Assembly (NCBI GenBank): GCA_013433145.1
Contig: CM024170.1
Coordinates: 5,289,459-5,353,458 of the forward strand
Source: Ascaris suum
Lineage: Eukaryota > Nematoda > Chromadorea > Rhabditida > Ascarididae
DNA: 64,000 nt
Reading direction: 5' to 3'
This document shows, one piece after another, positions 51,201 to 64,000 of this stretch (position 1 is the first letter of the stretch; each line of letters opens with the position of its first letter). The notes below the pieces were generated by a model that was given only the letters and a program-made list of their open reading frames with translations, did no database searches and was not told the origin of the DNA. Position numbers and translations under genes: made by a program.

Positions 51201-54200
51201 GGAGAGAGAGGGATTGAGGCGTGCCGGGGGAGTCCACAACTTCACAGTCTATTACTTTTTAGGAGAAATGAATGCCGCCTTTGCTGTCGTTTTTCCTCCC
51301 CTCAACTTGTTCAAGTTTTGGCAGATATATTGTATATAGCTCGGGTTTTTATCATCGCCACAGCGCTGTGTTCATCTTCAGCCTTTTAGTTGTATCCGCT
51401 TATATTTTCCATCTGCGTAGATTATTGCTCTATATTGCGCTATAAGTTTTAGGCAAAAATGAAATGAAAGGCATTGTCGTTAAAATTCTCGACGATTTGT
51501 TATCTTTTCAAGCGTTTTAGTGCTTTGCTAATTTATTCAATATTAGGTAGATCGTATCTTATTACTTTCAGTTCTCAGCTGACCAACAAAAAGAGGGTCT
51601 TTAGATCCAATCTTGAAAGTGCAGGTGTAACCGTGATACATGGGGCGTTTAGCCAGGTACGCAACTAATGAAATTTCCTATTGGAATGAAAGGAAAATCA
51701 GAATATCTTTTTATGATTGTGTTGACGAATGAATTTTCCAAAAAGGTTGCGGGTGCGAATTTGAGATTGTGTTCGAAGGGCAAGTTTTCTTTGTGTTGTT
51801 TTTTTAGGGTGCCGTCTTCCCAGCTTTCCACACGATGTGGTCAATGTGGGCACCACCTCTCGAAAGGAGTCTTCTCACGGGCATCACTTATGCAGGTTGG
51901 CTTATTATATATTGACCAGTTGAAAAGGTTGAGTTATTGGGTTTTTTCCTTTATATTGTTGAATTTTCTCCACCTCACTCTTTAAATCCTGTTGTTTTCA
52001 TGTTTAAATCTCCCTATCCCTTTCTCCAATTTTCGTTTTTAAACCACCTTGCATAGCTGTCAGCATCTCTCTAGCAAATGACAGCTGGTTGGCCTGAAAG
52101 CTGTTGGGAAATGGTTGAAGATTACTAACTCCTTTACGTTGTTTAGCAGATGTGCTACTAAAATATAATGCGAGCCAGCAGGTTTTGTCATTTATTGCTT
52201 CAGCATGATTGTTTACGCATTTTCCCACTTATAAGTAGTCGACACATCTTCACATCTTAGAGCAGACGCATTTTACATCTGTACTGCTTTGAAGATAGCT
52301 GATTAAGGCAAACTTTTAAGGTGCTCAAATTGGGAATACCTTAGTGATGCCATTATCGGGACTGCTTTGTAAGTATGGATTCGCCGGCGGTTGGCCATCG
52401 ATCTACTATGTCCTTGGTAAGATCTTTTTTTATGTCTTGAAGTTCTTGAAGTTTTTCACTGTGTCCCTCAAATTGCTTCGCGCATGACTGATATTTGATT
52501 TTTTTGGACTTAATGCAGTTTTTTTTTGGTTCTTTTGCACTTCCAATTGCGGTGACACTTCCAATTTTAGTTCGATGATTTTAGAATTCGAAGTTTTTAG
52601 CATTGTCACTTCATCGTTGTCTACGGTTTGGCATCGATGAGTGATCGCTTGAATACTTTTTCTTTGCTTTTTTCCTTTAACGGTTACGGCTTAAAGAGCT
52701 CAGCGGATAGAACGTTATTGAAGAGTTTGGTAACCAATTTTTTTTCTTACACGAATATACATATAACTGATCAAATTCTGCCTACCTAGAGCAGTGCTAA
52801 TAATGAAAACGTCGCATCTAAAGAGTATGTTTTACTTTATTTCCAGAAATATGTTTTCCCGGAATTGTCGTTTACGAATAGTGATTAATCTCGCGGAAAA
52901 GCAGTCGTAATTTCCAATGGATCATCCTCCACTTATGAGTTTGCAATTGGAAACAAAAGAAATTGGACTTGCCAAGATTTGAACTTCAATCTTTGATTTT
53001 TTTGCCGCGTTTCAAATTTCGCAAACTGCAAAGTCTCAGAAGTTTGGACCATTATGTCTGATGTGCCAGTTCCAGTTCGGAGAATTCGGTCGATCGAGCA
53101 CTGCCAATTGTCTGCATATCAGTTTATATAGCGCTCTTTCCTGTGCTTTCTTCCTTCGTCGATTTTTATCGTTTTCATTTGGATTCTTCAATTAGTAACA
53201 GTGGAGGTGTTTCAGCGCATGGAGGGGGATTTTCTTACACTGATTAAAGTTTTTATATAGGAATAGCTGGATTGGTGTGGGCTGCCGTTTGGTTCTATTA
53301 CGTATCCGATGTGCCGGCAAACAACCGTCGAATCAGTTCGGAGGAGCGTGCTTATATCGAATCGTCACTCGCAGATATTATGTCACATGATTCGAGCAAA
53401 AAGGTCCATGAGTTCTCCATTCCGCAACAAAAGCAAATATCGCCTAAAGAAAGCATCAAGGATTGCTGCAAAATAACTTTTCAAAGAGGGTTTAAAAACT
53501 TGCATTTGTAAAGCATAATGTGACAAGCACCATCTGTTGGTGTGCCTATATCGGTTTCTTTTCTAATTAAACTCGGTAAGTATTGATGTTAAAGTTGTCG
53601 AACACAGTTAACGTCATTCATCGTGAATTGATCTGTTGCACCAATTTTAAACTTGATCGACCGACTTTTAGAGGAGCTATAAGAAGTGGTGGAGGTGTAC
53701 CGAAACAGGGGATAATGCGTTTAATGATCAGTTGGGTCGCATCTCACAGATGATTTTGCTTGATCTTATGCAAAAAAATTTGAGGTAGGCGTTGTATGAG
53801 TGCCCTCTTGCGCATACTCAGTTATTTACAGATGAATTTGATGAGAGGGGTTGCAGACTTGAGTATTGACCATATCGTGCCAATTCTTCTGAAACCTATC
53901 TTGCGTACTTATTTCTATTGTTGACTTGTATAAGTCCGATGTTGTTGTATAGGTGATCATAGATTGGTGGAAAAATTTTCATTATTTTGTTCCTATTGAC
54001 CAGTTAAGTATGTCAAGCTCATCTAAACTTGATCAGTGTCTTCTTTTAAAATCACCGATCTAACTACCAAGAAAGTGATCCCTCCAATGGAAAGTTAATT
54101 TTAAAAATATTTCAAGCGAGTATTTACTCGCTTTCGGCGTCATGTCAATTACTAAACTTTTGGGATTTTACCCGCCTTACTAATATCAGTTTGATGTTTA

Positions 54201-56529
54201 TTGCGTTATATTTTATTTTTTCGAAAGCAGTTTATTTCTCCTCTCGTGGTTGCAGCTGATCCCGGGAAGTGTACCCCTCTTGAAGTTGTTCTTTTATAGA
54301 AACGAAGTGTACCGTGGCGATCGATTCTAACGTCAATCCCAGTTTGGGCACTTTACTGTGGTCATTTTGCCGGTGATTGGGGAGCATACATGATGATGAC
54401 GAGTTTGCCGTTGTTTATGAACGATGTACTAGGATTCGATCTCACTTCGGTTTGTTACAACTCTTATTTGCTTTCGTTGCCTTAATTTGCGTTATTTTTC
54501 TAATCAACAAAACGATCCACACACCTTTATTTCTGCTATTCTTAGGCTGACGACTGCCACGTTTGTGATCACAGAGGCACAGTTTTCTTTAGAAAAGAGC
54601 CAATAGCCAAAGACTTTCGAAATTCGCGTGAGATGTGTGAGTACGAGCTGAGGTGGAGTTATTTGGATTTCATCCTTCGCACTTCATTGCCAACCTTTTC
54701 TGAGCATCCTCTTCTTGCGGTCGTAATTTACTCTCTCGCGTTATGTTAGCGAGCGTTAAGAAAAAGATTGATATTTTGATGCTTTCCCACGATGTTTATG
54801 CATGTGAAATGCGTGATTTCGAAAAACGGATCAATTTTACAGGTTAATGAGTTACCTCCTCTTAGGACGGTGGTGGCAGTGGTGATTCTTCACTGAAAGT
54901 TGGATTACTTTTGCCGGCATCCAGAACATTGCCATTTGTGTTCTTCGCCGGAAGATGCAGTCTTCGAGCTGTTCGCCAAAGGCTAAAGTTCCGCTGTCGC
55001 TGGAATGTTTGAGGGTCAAGACGGGGAAGGGAAGATGGTCCGTTCGAGGACATTTACCTCTTCGATTGTCTATCAAATCATTTTCAGCTGGGATTTCTAT
55101 CGGCAATTCCATATATTGCTTATTTTATCTTTATCAATCTCGGCGGCATGGCGGCCGACAAGATCCGCGATTCGGCTCTCCTTTCAACGATCGCCGTTCG
55201 TCGTCTCGCCATGCTTATTGGTAATTGTTGCATGTGTTCGCGTTTTTTTGTCAAACCGAGTTACGAAGGAAATAACGAAACTATCGGCTGAAATCTTGTA
55301 GTTGTGCCTGTGATTGCGGTATTTTAAGATTTAGGTAGAATGTTATCTTGCCACTTACCACTCTTATCGTTGGAATACGTACGGTTATGATAATTATATG
55401 TTCAGGAGGGGGAGGGGGGGGGGAGGGAGAGAAACAAAAACTAGTGGGAATTAATCCTTTTCCACCATTTGGTCGACTCGTCTTTTTAGTCAAACTTCCT
55501 TACATTTAATTAGGAAACGGCCTTCTCTTGCAGTTATTGCTCATTTTTCGAATTTTTCAGCAAATGTTTTATCGCATGCAATGTGCGCCGAAGTTCTCCA
55601 TAGGAAAAAAATGATTTGTTAAAGGATTTTATTGTTGATTAAAAGTCGATGGGAACCGAAAAACGGCGTGTTTTAGTCCCGTTGGATCTTTTTTAGAAGC
55701 GCCTCGTTCTCTTACAAGAAATATTTTTGTGTTTATGATGCAATTAGTTCGATAAGTCGAATGAGATAAGGTGTAAATCATGCCGACTTCGCGCACTGCT
55801 TCTACACTTTGTTGGGAATTTCGATGTTGATTTCGAATATGGTCTATCATCGCCGATTCGTTTGAAGGATATCTGCGATCATTTCAGCGTTGGGTAGTCA
55901 GGCACTGTTTCTGATAGCGAGTGGATACTGTGGTTGTGGACAGGAAACATTGGTGATCGTCTTTCTCACGCTTGGAATTGGTATCTCGGGGATTCAATAT
56001 GCGGGATTTGTCGTCAATTATCTCGATATTGCTCCCACTTTTGCGGGACCCATTCTTGGTATCGGAAATACTCTTTCATGTGTCGCTGGCATCCTTTGTC
56101 CTCTGATGGTTGGAGCGCTTACGCCAACGGTTTGTTTTCGCTGTGGTTGTTGGAATATTTTGATGATCTAGAAGCTTCGTCCTCTTATATCTTTTTTAGA
56201 GCGTCAGTGATTTTGGATGAATCATTGATCCACGATTAATTACTCCCTTCACTTTTTTCGCTGTTCATTCTTTCAAGCTGTTGTGATAGTTGATTGAAAT
56301 GTTCGAGAAATATTGACTGAAGATGTGAAATATTCAGGGAACAAAAGAAGAATGGCAAATGGTGTTTTGGATAACAGGTGCAATCCTTCTGACGGGTGCG
56401 TTGATTTTCTCGTTCTTTGCAAAAGGTGAGGTTCTGCCGTGGGCGCTTGCTGAATCGAAGAAGGACGAAGAGCATGGGCTATATGTAAGAAATGGAGACG
56501 AGAAAGTTCGCTTGCAATCTGATTCCTAG
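46400..56529 (+). CDS. SLC17-family (sialin/VGLUT-like) MFS transporter, tandem copy B, 10 exons
   Basis: Paralogue of copy A in the same orientation. Exons: 46400-46439, 47453-47658, 50505-50741, 51808-51895, 52321-52416, 53261-53403, 54300-54449, 55088-55220, 55888-56129, 56338-56529; 508 aa. Every intron position and phase equals copy A; exon sizes differ only in the first, the sixth (+3 bases) and the last. Family marks: [77 protein letters not shown]. By my count exon 3 is 54/79 and exon 9 65/81 identical to copy A at protein level. The start at 46400 (MVAMREEP..) is chosen because its exon ends C|GTAAGTTTTTT in the right phase; the frame is open further up to an ATG at 46262. The C-terminal tail is short and charged, unlike copy A. 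Confidence 0.93.
47049..47077. repeat. (AAAT)n microsatellite
   Basis: About seven AAAT units in the first intron of SLC17 copy B. Confidence 0.9.
48073..48242. repeat. Compound (AT)n microsatellite
   Basis: Two long AT runs separated by a short degenerate TA-rich stretch (48127-48175), about 170 bases in all, in the 2.8 kb second intron of SLC17 copy B. Copy A's corresponding intron is only 338 bases and has no such tract. Confidence 0.95.
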
Positions 56530-58308
56530 ATGTTGGTTGTTGTCTTTTGAATCTCGATTTGTTTGCGTTTTTTTCCTCCTACTGAACTCTTTAGTAATTG
56601 TTTCACTGGAGGTATTTTGAGAGGAGTCGAGTATTGTTGTGAGTTTTCGATGTGCGTTGAGTTTAGTAATCACTGTAGGATGCCTTTTCATGGCATAGAT
56701 TCCATCTTGTAAAGCTTTTTCGAGGTGGGTTTTTTTGGCTGATCATCTCAGGCGCCTCCTGACTTTTTTCCACTTTCTCTTCTTATATATGGGGTTCTCA
56801 AAGATGTTGCCTATCGTTCAGTTTCCGTTGGCACGGTGGGGTTTTTCACTGATCGACATAAGGATTCTATAAGAACAATCGACTTGATAGCATATTTTTT
56901 GGGTGCTGCCTTCATAGGCTATACTTGTACGATCGTTTTTGTTCTTCATGGTGGTCTCTGTTCTAAAGGAGTTTGTGTTTTCGCCATATCTTCAAGAATA
57001 TTTATTTATGTGCAGAGTTTTAGTGATCGTTTTTAGTATTATTGAGGTTATTGCTGCCTTTCTTCAAATAACTCATCTTGATTCTCTCTTGATAATTTTT
57101 GTGAAGGAATTTATTTACATCTATTTGAGTATGTGAAAGTTGCGGCATTTCTGTTGAATGATAGGGGATATTTCCGGTGGTTTCGATGTTTCGATGTGCA
57201 ACTTTCTAACGATTTGTTCGTTGTACCGGTGATCTGATATTTGCTTTACTCAGATGATTACTGCGTAATAGTCACAGAAGGTGTTCTAAGAGTTTGATTA
57301 TACGGTTGTTATATGGTATTATTGTTGTGTTTCTGATTTCGAAAGTTTAATTGCACCGATAAGTTCCGGTGTGTGGCAAGTAAATGTTTCGCCGAATCAG
57401 AATTGCTTCATGCTTACTACAGCTCAGTGGAATATTGCTGGGATATGCAGTGTCCATAAGATCTGATCTGATGACCTCTGAGGTGCATAAATTTAAAAAA
57501 GAAATATCTCCGTAAAAATGAAGAAGCTGAGAATTGTTATTCGATTGCTGATAGGGGTGATAGTCCGATCGATTGTAAAGTATGCGAGGAAATGTTTGAG
57601 TTGTGTCAAGGTCGTCCGAGCTCATATACACACGTACTTGCATTTTGATGCGTGTTTCTTGCCTTTCGAAATGTTGAATTCGGTTTTATTTCTGTTTTAA
57701 ATGTTTACTTTATTTGGTTTGTGCCTCATAGTGGACGAATTCTTGTGGACCGACTTGATGACAACAGTTTTCTGTTCGGAGGGTTCTTTCGAGGATGAGC
57801 ACATTCCAGCAGTTTTGTGATGAGGAGAGGGAGGAGGGAATCATGGGGTAGTGGGAGGAGGGTATTGATATTCCAAGAATGGTTGAAGAGGGAATGGATA
57901 ACAGTGAGGAGTTATTTTACCAGAGAATGACTTGCAAAGTGTGGCATGAAGTGGTCACATCAGTTGTTGCTTTTTCGATCTCCGACAACGAGTGCGGGTT
58001 TAGTTAAAAGCCACGAATTCTTCGTATTGTTGAGACCGACCGTCCTCACCGTCAATAAATCTTGTTGATCAGGATATATCTTTTTCAAATAAACTCGACT
58101 GAACCATTGGGAAACAGTAGGTTATTGATGTTAGATAGATTGAAATTAGCACAGGGTTATCGTGAAAACAGAATGCTGGCTCGTTGCTCGCTTCCCAACA
58201 GCGCTAGTCGGAAGAAGCTTCATGTTGTGATGTAATTGTTGCCTTCTCTTCACAGCAAGGAGTGAGCATCGTTTTAAGCATGGACACATCGGCGAATGAA
58301 CACATCCT

Positions 58309-58587
58309 TCACAGAACCTTCTTCATCTCAGGAATGACCTGCAGTACGAGCGGAACTGTCTTATCTGATGGGTAGCGCTGTGCCGAAACGTTGAATGGGT
58401 TATTCCTCAACATCGTGCCCATGCCTGAATGCTGATGTGCCATCTTGCATTTCACAAATGCAATTTCCTTTCTTTCATTGCTTCTAGCAACGAGAGAATT
58501 GAACTCTCGGTGCGGGAAACTGCCTGCTGAGAGGTTTTCCGCGTTCTCTGCTGTGTCGTCCACCTCAACAACAAATCGGGGTTCCAC
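58309..58587 (-). CDS. Unrecognised ORF, 92 codons to a stop
   Basis: A minus-strand frame of 92 codons without an ATG at its start, so if real it is a 3'-terminal exon. The product is hydrophilic (EVDDTAENAENLSAGSF, GTMLRNNPFNVSAQRYP) and ends VIPEMKKVL-stop. A possible acceptor (GAATTAG) lies about 16 bases upstream. I recognise no family and found no partner exons. Confidence 0.25.
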   Translation of the reverse strand: MEPRFVVEVDDTAENAENLSAGSFPHREFNSLVARSNERKEIAFVKCKMAHQHSGMGTMLRNNPFNVSAQRYPSDKTVPLVLQVIPEMKKVL

Positions 58588-59711
58588 AGGTGAGCGCTAA
58601 TTCTCCGCTGCCATCTGATGAGTGCGCCAGAAAACTTGTAAAATTGTGAACCTTAGCGATGATTTGAAAATTGCTACTAGAAATGGAGATGTGAAGGTGA
58701 GCAAGGAGCAATTTAGGAAATTCGAAACCGGTTCAATCATTTGGCCGGTAAGTATCAGCTGTTGACTATCGACCCGCTAATGGTCGAGTCATCCGTCAGC
58801 AGAGTTTTTTGACAGACTGCTGTCTACCGTTCACCGAATTGGTCGTTTGACTTATATTATCACGCAGTGGGCGAGAAACCGACCAACTAAACTGGATTGA
58901 GTGGTCAGAGTTTATATGCGTTTAGGCAGGGAGCTGCCAATAAATCGGCCACGGAGGGTCATTTGGAGCAAAGAAGTTTCTACTTTCGTGATGCATTTGC
59001 ATACTTTGATTGGCATTCCGCTTGCGGCTTGTTTTATTGAGTAATTGCTTTCAATGGATATATTTCGGTATTCTCTTTGCTTTGATTGCTGCTGAACTTT
59101 TTTTGAAAAAAAATTTTTCAGTTTTGTTGCAATTTTATTGCAATATTGCGGTTTTCTCTGTTTCTTTGCAAATAAAATTTCATAAACGCACATACGGAAG
59201 GAAATAATGACCCATGAGGAATGCAACTGCAACTACATTCCATCGCAGTGCCCTTTGCAATGCGGTGCAAGCGGGGGCGACTTTCGTCTGCAGTAAAGCC
59301 TAGCCACATTATTAATGACTGACATCTCGTTTTTATGAGGTGAAGGAGCTAATAATGGTTAGTTTACAGCTGGAAATTGAACGTCATATTATAGGAAAAG
59401 GTTTGCGCTGAATATCTTTTAGGCGAACGAAATTTGGAATGAATCTAACGTGGGACATATTTCGTAAGAATTTTCTGATTTTATGGATCGCTTGAATTTT
59501 AATCAGGCAGAGCAACACTCTCTCCTTGTCATAAAGGTCCGACTCACTTTTGCCATTTGCTTCTTTTTATTGCATTTCATTATTGCCGTCGAGTCTTAAT
59601 TGGCTCAATAAGAGGACAATGCGTGAAACTTGTGAGCTTCAATGAATCAATTGAAATCAGCCAGTTAAATTGATGTAAAGATTACGACGACAACGTAAGT
59701 GAAAAAGACAC

Positions 59712-59826
<115 letters not shown>

Positions 59827-60849
59827 GAAAAAACATGCAATACACATAAAATATAAAAAGTATAGATATATGGAGAAAGAAACGAGGGCAAAAAAACGAA
59901 ACATAAGCAGAGCAGATTATAACTAAGGGAGATTCGTAACTCTATGAGGGTCCACCGAACACAGACGATTTATGAAGGCGGAAGCATTTTTTACGTGAAT
60001 AACGAATGACGGTAATTTCTTCGAGACGTCAGCAGATTGCAGTGGAACGAATCGAAGGCAACCTTTGACTTGAAGGTTTCATAAGAGAAATGCAATTGAT
60101 AAGGCAGCCGTGGACATCTCGAGGAAAACGGAAACTATTCACTTAATTTAATATCTCAATCACCAAAATACTGCTCACTAGTATTTCAGTGATTCAAGAC
60201 GAAAGATTTTAAAACGAGATCGCTAATCAGACAATTCCATTTCGACGATGATCTCCTCCAACACGATAGAAGCAAAGTACTTCTGAAAGTGTTCAATGAG
60301 ATGCAATTCTGAAAACAAACATGTTGACAAAACAAATATAGCGGTGCACTACTCGGGAAGCACTGAGTATTTTTTGAAACCAGTGCGATTAAAATTAAAG
60401 AACGCAAGAGCAGTGAGGTGAGTGAATACGTTTCGCCAAATGTGAGAGGGATTTAAATTTGTAATCTAAACCATACGAAAGGCTTGTCACTTGAAGTCCA
60501 ACATTTCAATGTTTACAGTTGCTTGGAAAGGGATTCATTGATTGCAACAGCTCTAAACTGCGAGCTTTGTTGCTCTCTACATGCTGAGTGTCCTGAATAT
60601 CAATGTTTACCGGCGAGGGTCTATTGAGATGAACATTTCTATGAATGTAGGAAATTATGTAAAACATCACGGTTCAATAACGATTCCTCTCATTACCTCT
60701 TTCTGTATCGCATAATACTGCGCTCTTGTTGGGTATACGATTATTTCCTCGTTCAATAAAGGTTATCAACTTCGCCTTTTTGCCTACGTTTTCCATGTTT
60801 CTTCCCTCTTTTAGAAGTCGTTCCCCTATTCAATTTTAATTTCTTTCAG

Positions 60850-60948
60850 TCTGCGGTCGACGTCTTTGAGGGAGGCCTTTCCTACAGAACTCGGAGGGAT
60901 TTTTCACTCGCTGCCCCTTTCCCCGTCCCCACCCGCATAAGTGGGAAG
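60850..60948 (+). CDS. Candidate exon with strong splice borders, family unknown
   Basis: A strong acceptor (TTTCTTTCAG) and a textbook donor (AAG|GTAAGT) enclose 99 bases, 33 codons open in phase 0 (VFEGGLSYRTRRDFSLAAP). It may belong to a plus-strand gene that starts here and continues past the window, or may be non-coding. A second possible acceptor (CGCTCGCAG) lies near 61315, followed by an open frame of about 25 codons. Confidence 0.3.
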
Positions 60949-63900
60949 GTAAGTGGGAAAAGAAGTGCAATTGCATATGTATGATCCCGACATATTTTTT
61001 ACTTACTATTTGAGAGCGCTTCTTGAGTACTGAATATTTTGCTATTCTCTACAGCTTGTTCCCGGTTGTGTCTCGTTATTTAAAGTTTAATGTGCTTCTC
61101 TCAGCCATTCAGATCCTCAACAACGTTGACGTGCAGTTAAATAAGGAGAGCCTAAGAGAAGACGATGTGAATAGAAAAAAGTACGAGAGCAAATGAGAAG
61201 CAGATGATGAAAGAAAATTGATAGCATGCAGCTAGGCTGAGTAAGAGACACGTTGAAGACATATTGCATCATGCTTATTCAACTCTACGTCATTTCCGCC
61301 ATTTGCGCTCGCAGATTCGACGAAAATACACAACGATCCGAAATGTGTACGGCTGTGCGGGATTGAAAAATATTCGCAGAATTTTCCCTTGAAGTGTTTT
61401 GCTTTTCGTAAATATTAAAGGTAAAGGCGACAATCGAACTTGACCCCAAATTTAAGAACTATTCTTCAAGGAAAGCGTAGTAGATGTGCATTGCTAATTA
61501 TGTTGTATGATGTTAAAATAGTTAAGTGTTTTAAAAAAATAAAGCAATTATTATTGATAGCCCGTAAAATAAGGAAACAACGATGATCGATGGATGGGGA
61601 ATTGAGAAATAAGAAGTGAACTTACACTTTACTGATTATTGCAGTAAAACATAATCGAAGTAATGGGTAGAGGTAATCAATGAGCGGCAAAATGGACGAA
61701 AAATTCGCTGAAAATGACGGAAAGAACATTATAGTTACGTCAAAATATTACTAGATATGTAATAAAATAAGCGCAGAAGCGTGCTAGATAAGCTAGCAAA
61801 AAACGTGCTTTTACAGTTTCGTTCGTCAGACCAGCCGATCCTATAAATTATTAGTAAATTACTAGCGCAGCACCGTGTTCATAGTTTTATCGGTCCCACC
61901 GGTCATGCAAATAAGCTTCAGAAGATTCGCCTTTATGCGGTTTTACAAAATTCCATATGCAAAGCACATTATGACGACGACATATCTTGGGAGGGTCAAA
62001 TGTTGACGCACAAACTTCCAGTTTTGGCAACATCATACATATCCAAAACATATCTGCCAACATTTGAGCATGAAACGCTGAAGGAATCGAAGTTGCCTAA
62101 AGTAATTTTATCCAGAATTTTCCACAGAAAAGCGAGTTTCCGGTGCGAAACTCCGAAAAGTACATTCGAGTGGTGATACTATACCTATCGCTAGGGGTCA
62201 GATGAAAAGAGCGAGAAAAAGCGACCCATGAAAAAATATCTTTTCTCATTTAATGCTTCTGATTGTGTAAGACACTACGGATAGCATCAAGATTCAGCTC
62301 AGCAATAATCGCGGCCGCTACCGAAATCTGGAAAGGCCTAATTTTCGAGTTTTGCAGAAATTGGGGCGCAGGTTTTTTCAGAGGACTTCACTATGCATCT
62401 TCACCTTTCTCGCTCTTATTCTTGTGGAATTTTTTATTGCATGCTGAAGTATTAAATATGGCTTTGTCACTGCTCAAACTTCTTTGCATTAAAAAACCGA
62501 CAATTGACAACGATTCTCACTTTTCGCTTGCACAAGACCACCTTCTTAACAGAACTGCTGAAGGAGGTATGAGCAGGTCAAATGTTGAAACGTTTACTAG
62601 CACATTTTCACCGTTGTAGAAAAACCTTTTTGGACTCCGTCTGTAATCTCTCCAAACCTTGCGTAGTGCAATCTTTTGCATGTACAATTTCACTGTTTCG
62701 TAATGTTCCAAAAGTGCAGCGAAATTTTCATGAATCGCTATGTAAGTGCCGACTGTTATGCTATATATGATCCACAGTTGATATCTCCCTAGGTAACTTC
62801 TTTCGATATGTGCCACTCATTGCTGTGTTTTATCCCGATCACTTCATATTCAATTGTAAACGCAAATGTTCATGTGCATGATTTGTTCATTGCTCATGTG
62901 CAGTTTTCTTTATTGTTTAATGAATAAAAACCCTTCTTTATTTTATCTACTTATAGTGGTTACATGGTATTGCATCTCTACCTGTCATATCTATTACGAA
63001 AATGCTGGCGAATGTGAATAAAATTGGTTTTATTTTATGTCAATTCACATCAAAAGTCTATTTTGTAGTTTTGTTATATTTGGCAGTCGGATCTTCTCCA
63101 GCGCGATGGTTGCAAGCTTATGTACTTCGAGCCGGTTTTCCTGATCAAAAAAACTTCATTTAGCAACAATTGGAGGGAATCGAGGAATGCACCCTGATTT
63201 AAACATGATAAAAGCATAGTAGCTGCGCTAAAGTTCACGGCACTTAATGAATTCTTTAATCTAACATACGAAACATTTACTTTATTCACAGTTATTGTAA
63301 CAGAATCTCTGAATGTTTGTTTTATGTCTTGGAATATAAGTGATCGGTAATATTACTGTATATTTGAATATGCAAAGTTTTTTCTCTTCGCTGGAAGAGA
63401 TCTGGCTTGGAAGGATGCATGACGCTATCCGATTGCATCAGTCTGACGTTTGCATCAATAAAACAACAAGTGCAAAAGTTGCATTGCTATTGCAATGGTA
63501 TCATTCACTCTTTATATGGTAATAAACGCTACGGCACCGTAAAGTAACGACGCTGAAGAATTAAGAAGTTGTCTCGATGTTTCTCGATGTTGTTCCTTGT
63601 TCCTTCAGCCGCCTTTTTTGGCGATAATATCAATTTTAAATGAATTCTTCAAAAATATTTCTTTTTTTTCCCTGTGATGAATTTAAAAACCTGAAGTCAT
63701 TCTGCCTTTTTTCGAGGTTTAAGAGGATACAGCATTGAAGAGTGTTATTTAGCTGCTGGTAGGGTGGAAGCTTATTTTTTGTCGTCACGAAATGAGTCAG
63801 CGGAAGCAACAATTTCATTGCTACTGCAATAGGACAATTATATTAGAGAGTTTTTGACAATTACATAGGGTAATCTTCCTTCCAGGGAGAAAGCAGAAAT

Positions 63901-64000
63901 TGAAGTTTATAAAGCGAGTTTGCTTTTGCTTTATTGATGAAATTTGTTCCCCTTCTCATAAAAATTTCAGTTTTATTCATTAAAAAATTCTTTTTTCTCT

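Noticed and set aside
62263..62816. Overlapping ORFs on both strands (118 and 99 codons)
   Set aside because: Neither has splice borders, a recognisable domain or partner exons; checked for mariner/Tc1 transposase motifs and found none.

Overview
This is eukaryotic, most likely nematode, nuclear DNA. Introns are bounded by GT...AG and the 3' splice sites are short TTTTCAG/TTTTTAG-type signals without long pyrimidine tracts. The start codons of the two best-bounded genes lie 13 and 23 bases behind such an acceptor with no obvious upstream coding exon, as expected for spliced-leader trans-splicing. The sequence is A+T rich with long (AT)n microsatellites. Introns of several hundred bases to about 3 kb argue against a compact Caenorhabditis-type genome and suggest a parasitic nematode, but the species cannot be named from sequence alone.

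Left half, minus strand (about 28.7 kb down to the left edge): one very intron-rich gene for the kinetochore protein ROD/KNTC1, part of the Rod-Zw10-Zwilch (RZZ) complex. I reconstructed 39 coding exons (642-28701) whose phases are mutually compatible and which give 1776 uninterrupted codons. They cover the N-terminal beta-propeller and most of the helical solenoid. The C-terminal part lies beyond the left edge.

Middle (28.7-31.9 kb): a roughly 3.1 kb head-to-head intergenic region with an (AT)n tract and one orphan exon-like segment on the plus strand.

Right half, plus strand: two tandem paralogues of the SLC17 (sialin / vesicular glutamate / organic-anion transporter) branch of the major facilitator superfamily. 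Copy A is at 31888-42786 (10 exons, 538 aa) and copy B at 46400-56529 (10 exons, 508 aa). All nine intron positions and phases match, so they arose by duplication of an already intron-containing gene. The membrane core is well conserved; the N-terminal exon, the C-terminal tail and the intron lengths differ. Both lack the two acidic residues of human sialin's transmembrane helix 4 motif.

Far right (56.5-64 kb): no confident gene, one long (AT)n tract and two weak exon candidates.

I see no CRISPR, operon, rRNA/tRNA or mobile element with an intact transposase. There is no evidence of an entirely new system. The items most worth follow-up are the SLC17 pair with its altered coupling residues and alternative first exon, the repeat-embedded splice acceptor in the ROD gene, and the orphan exons.
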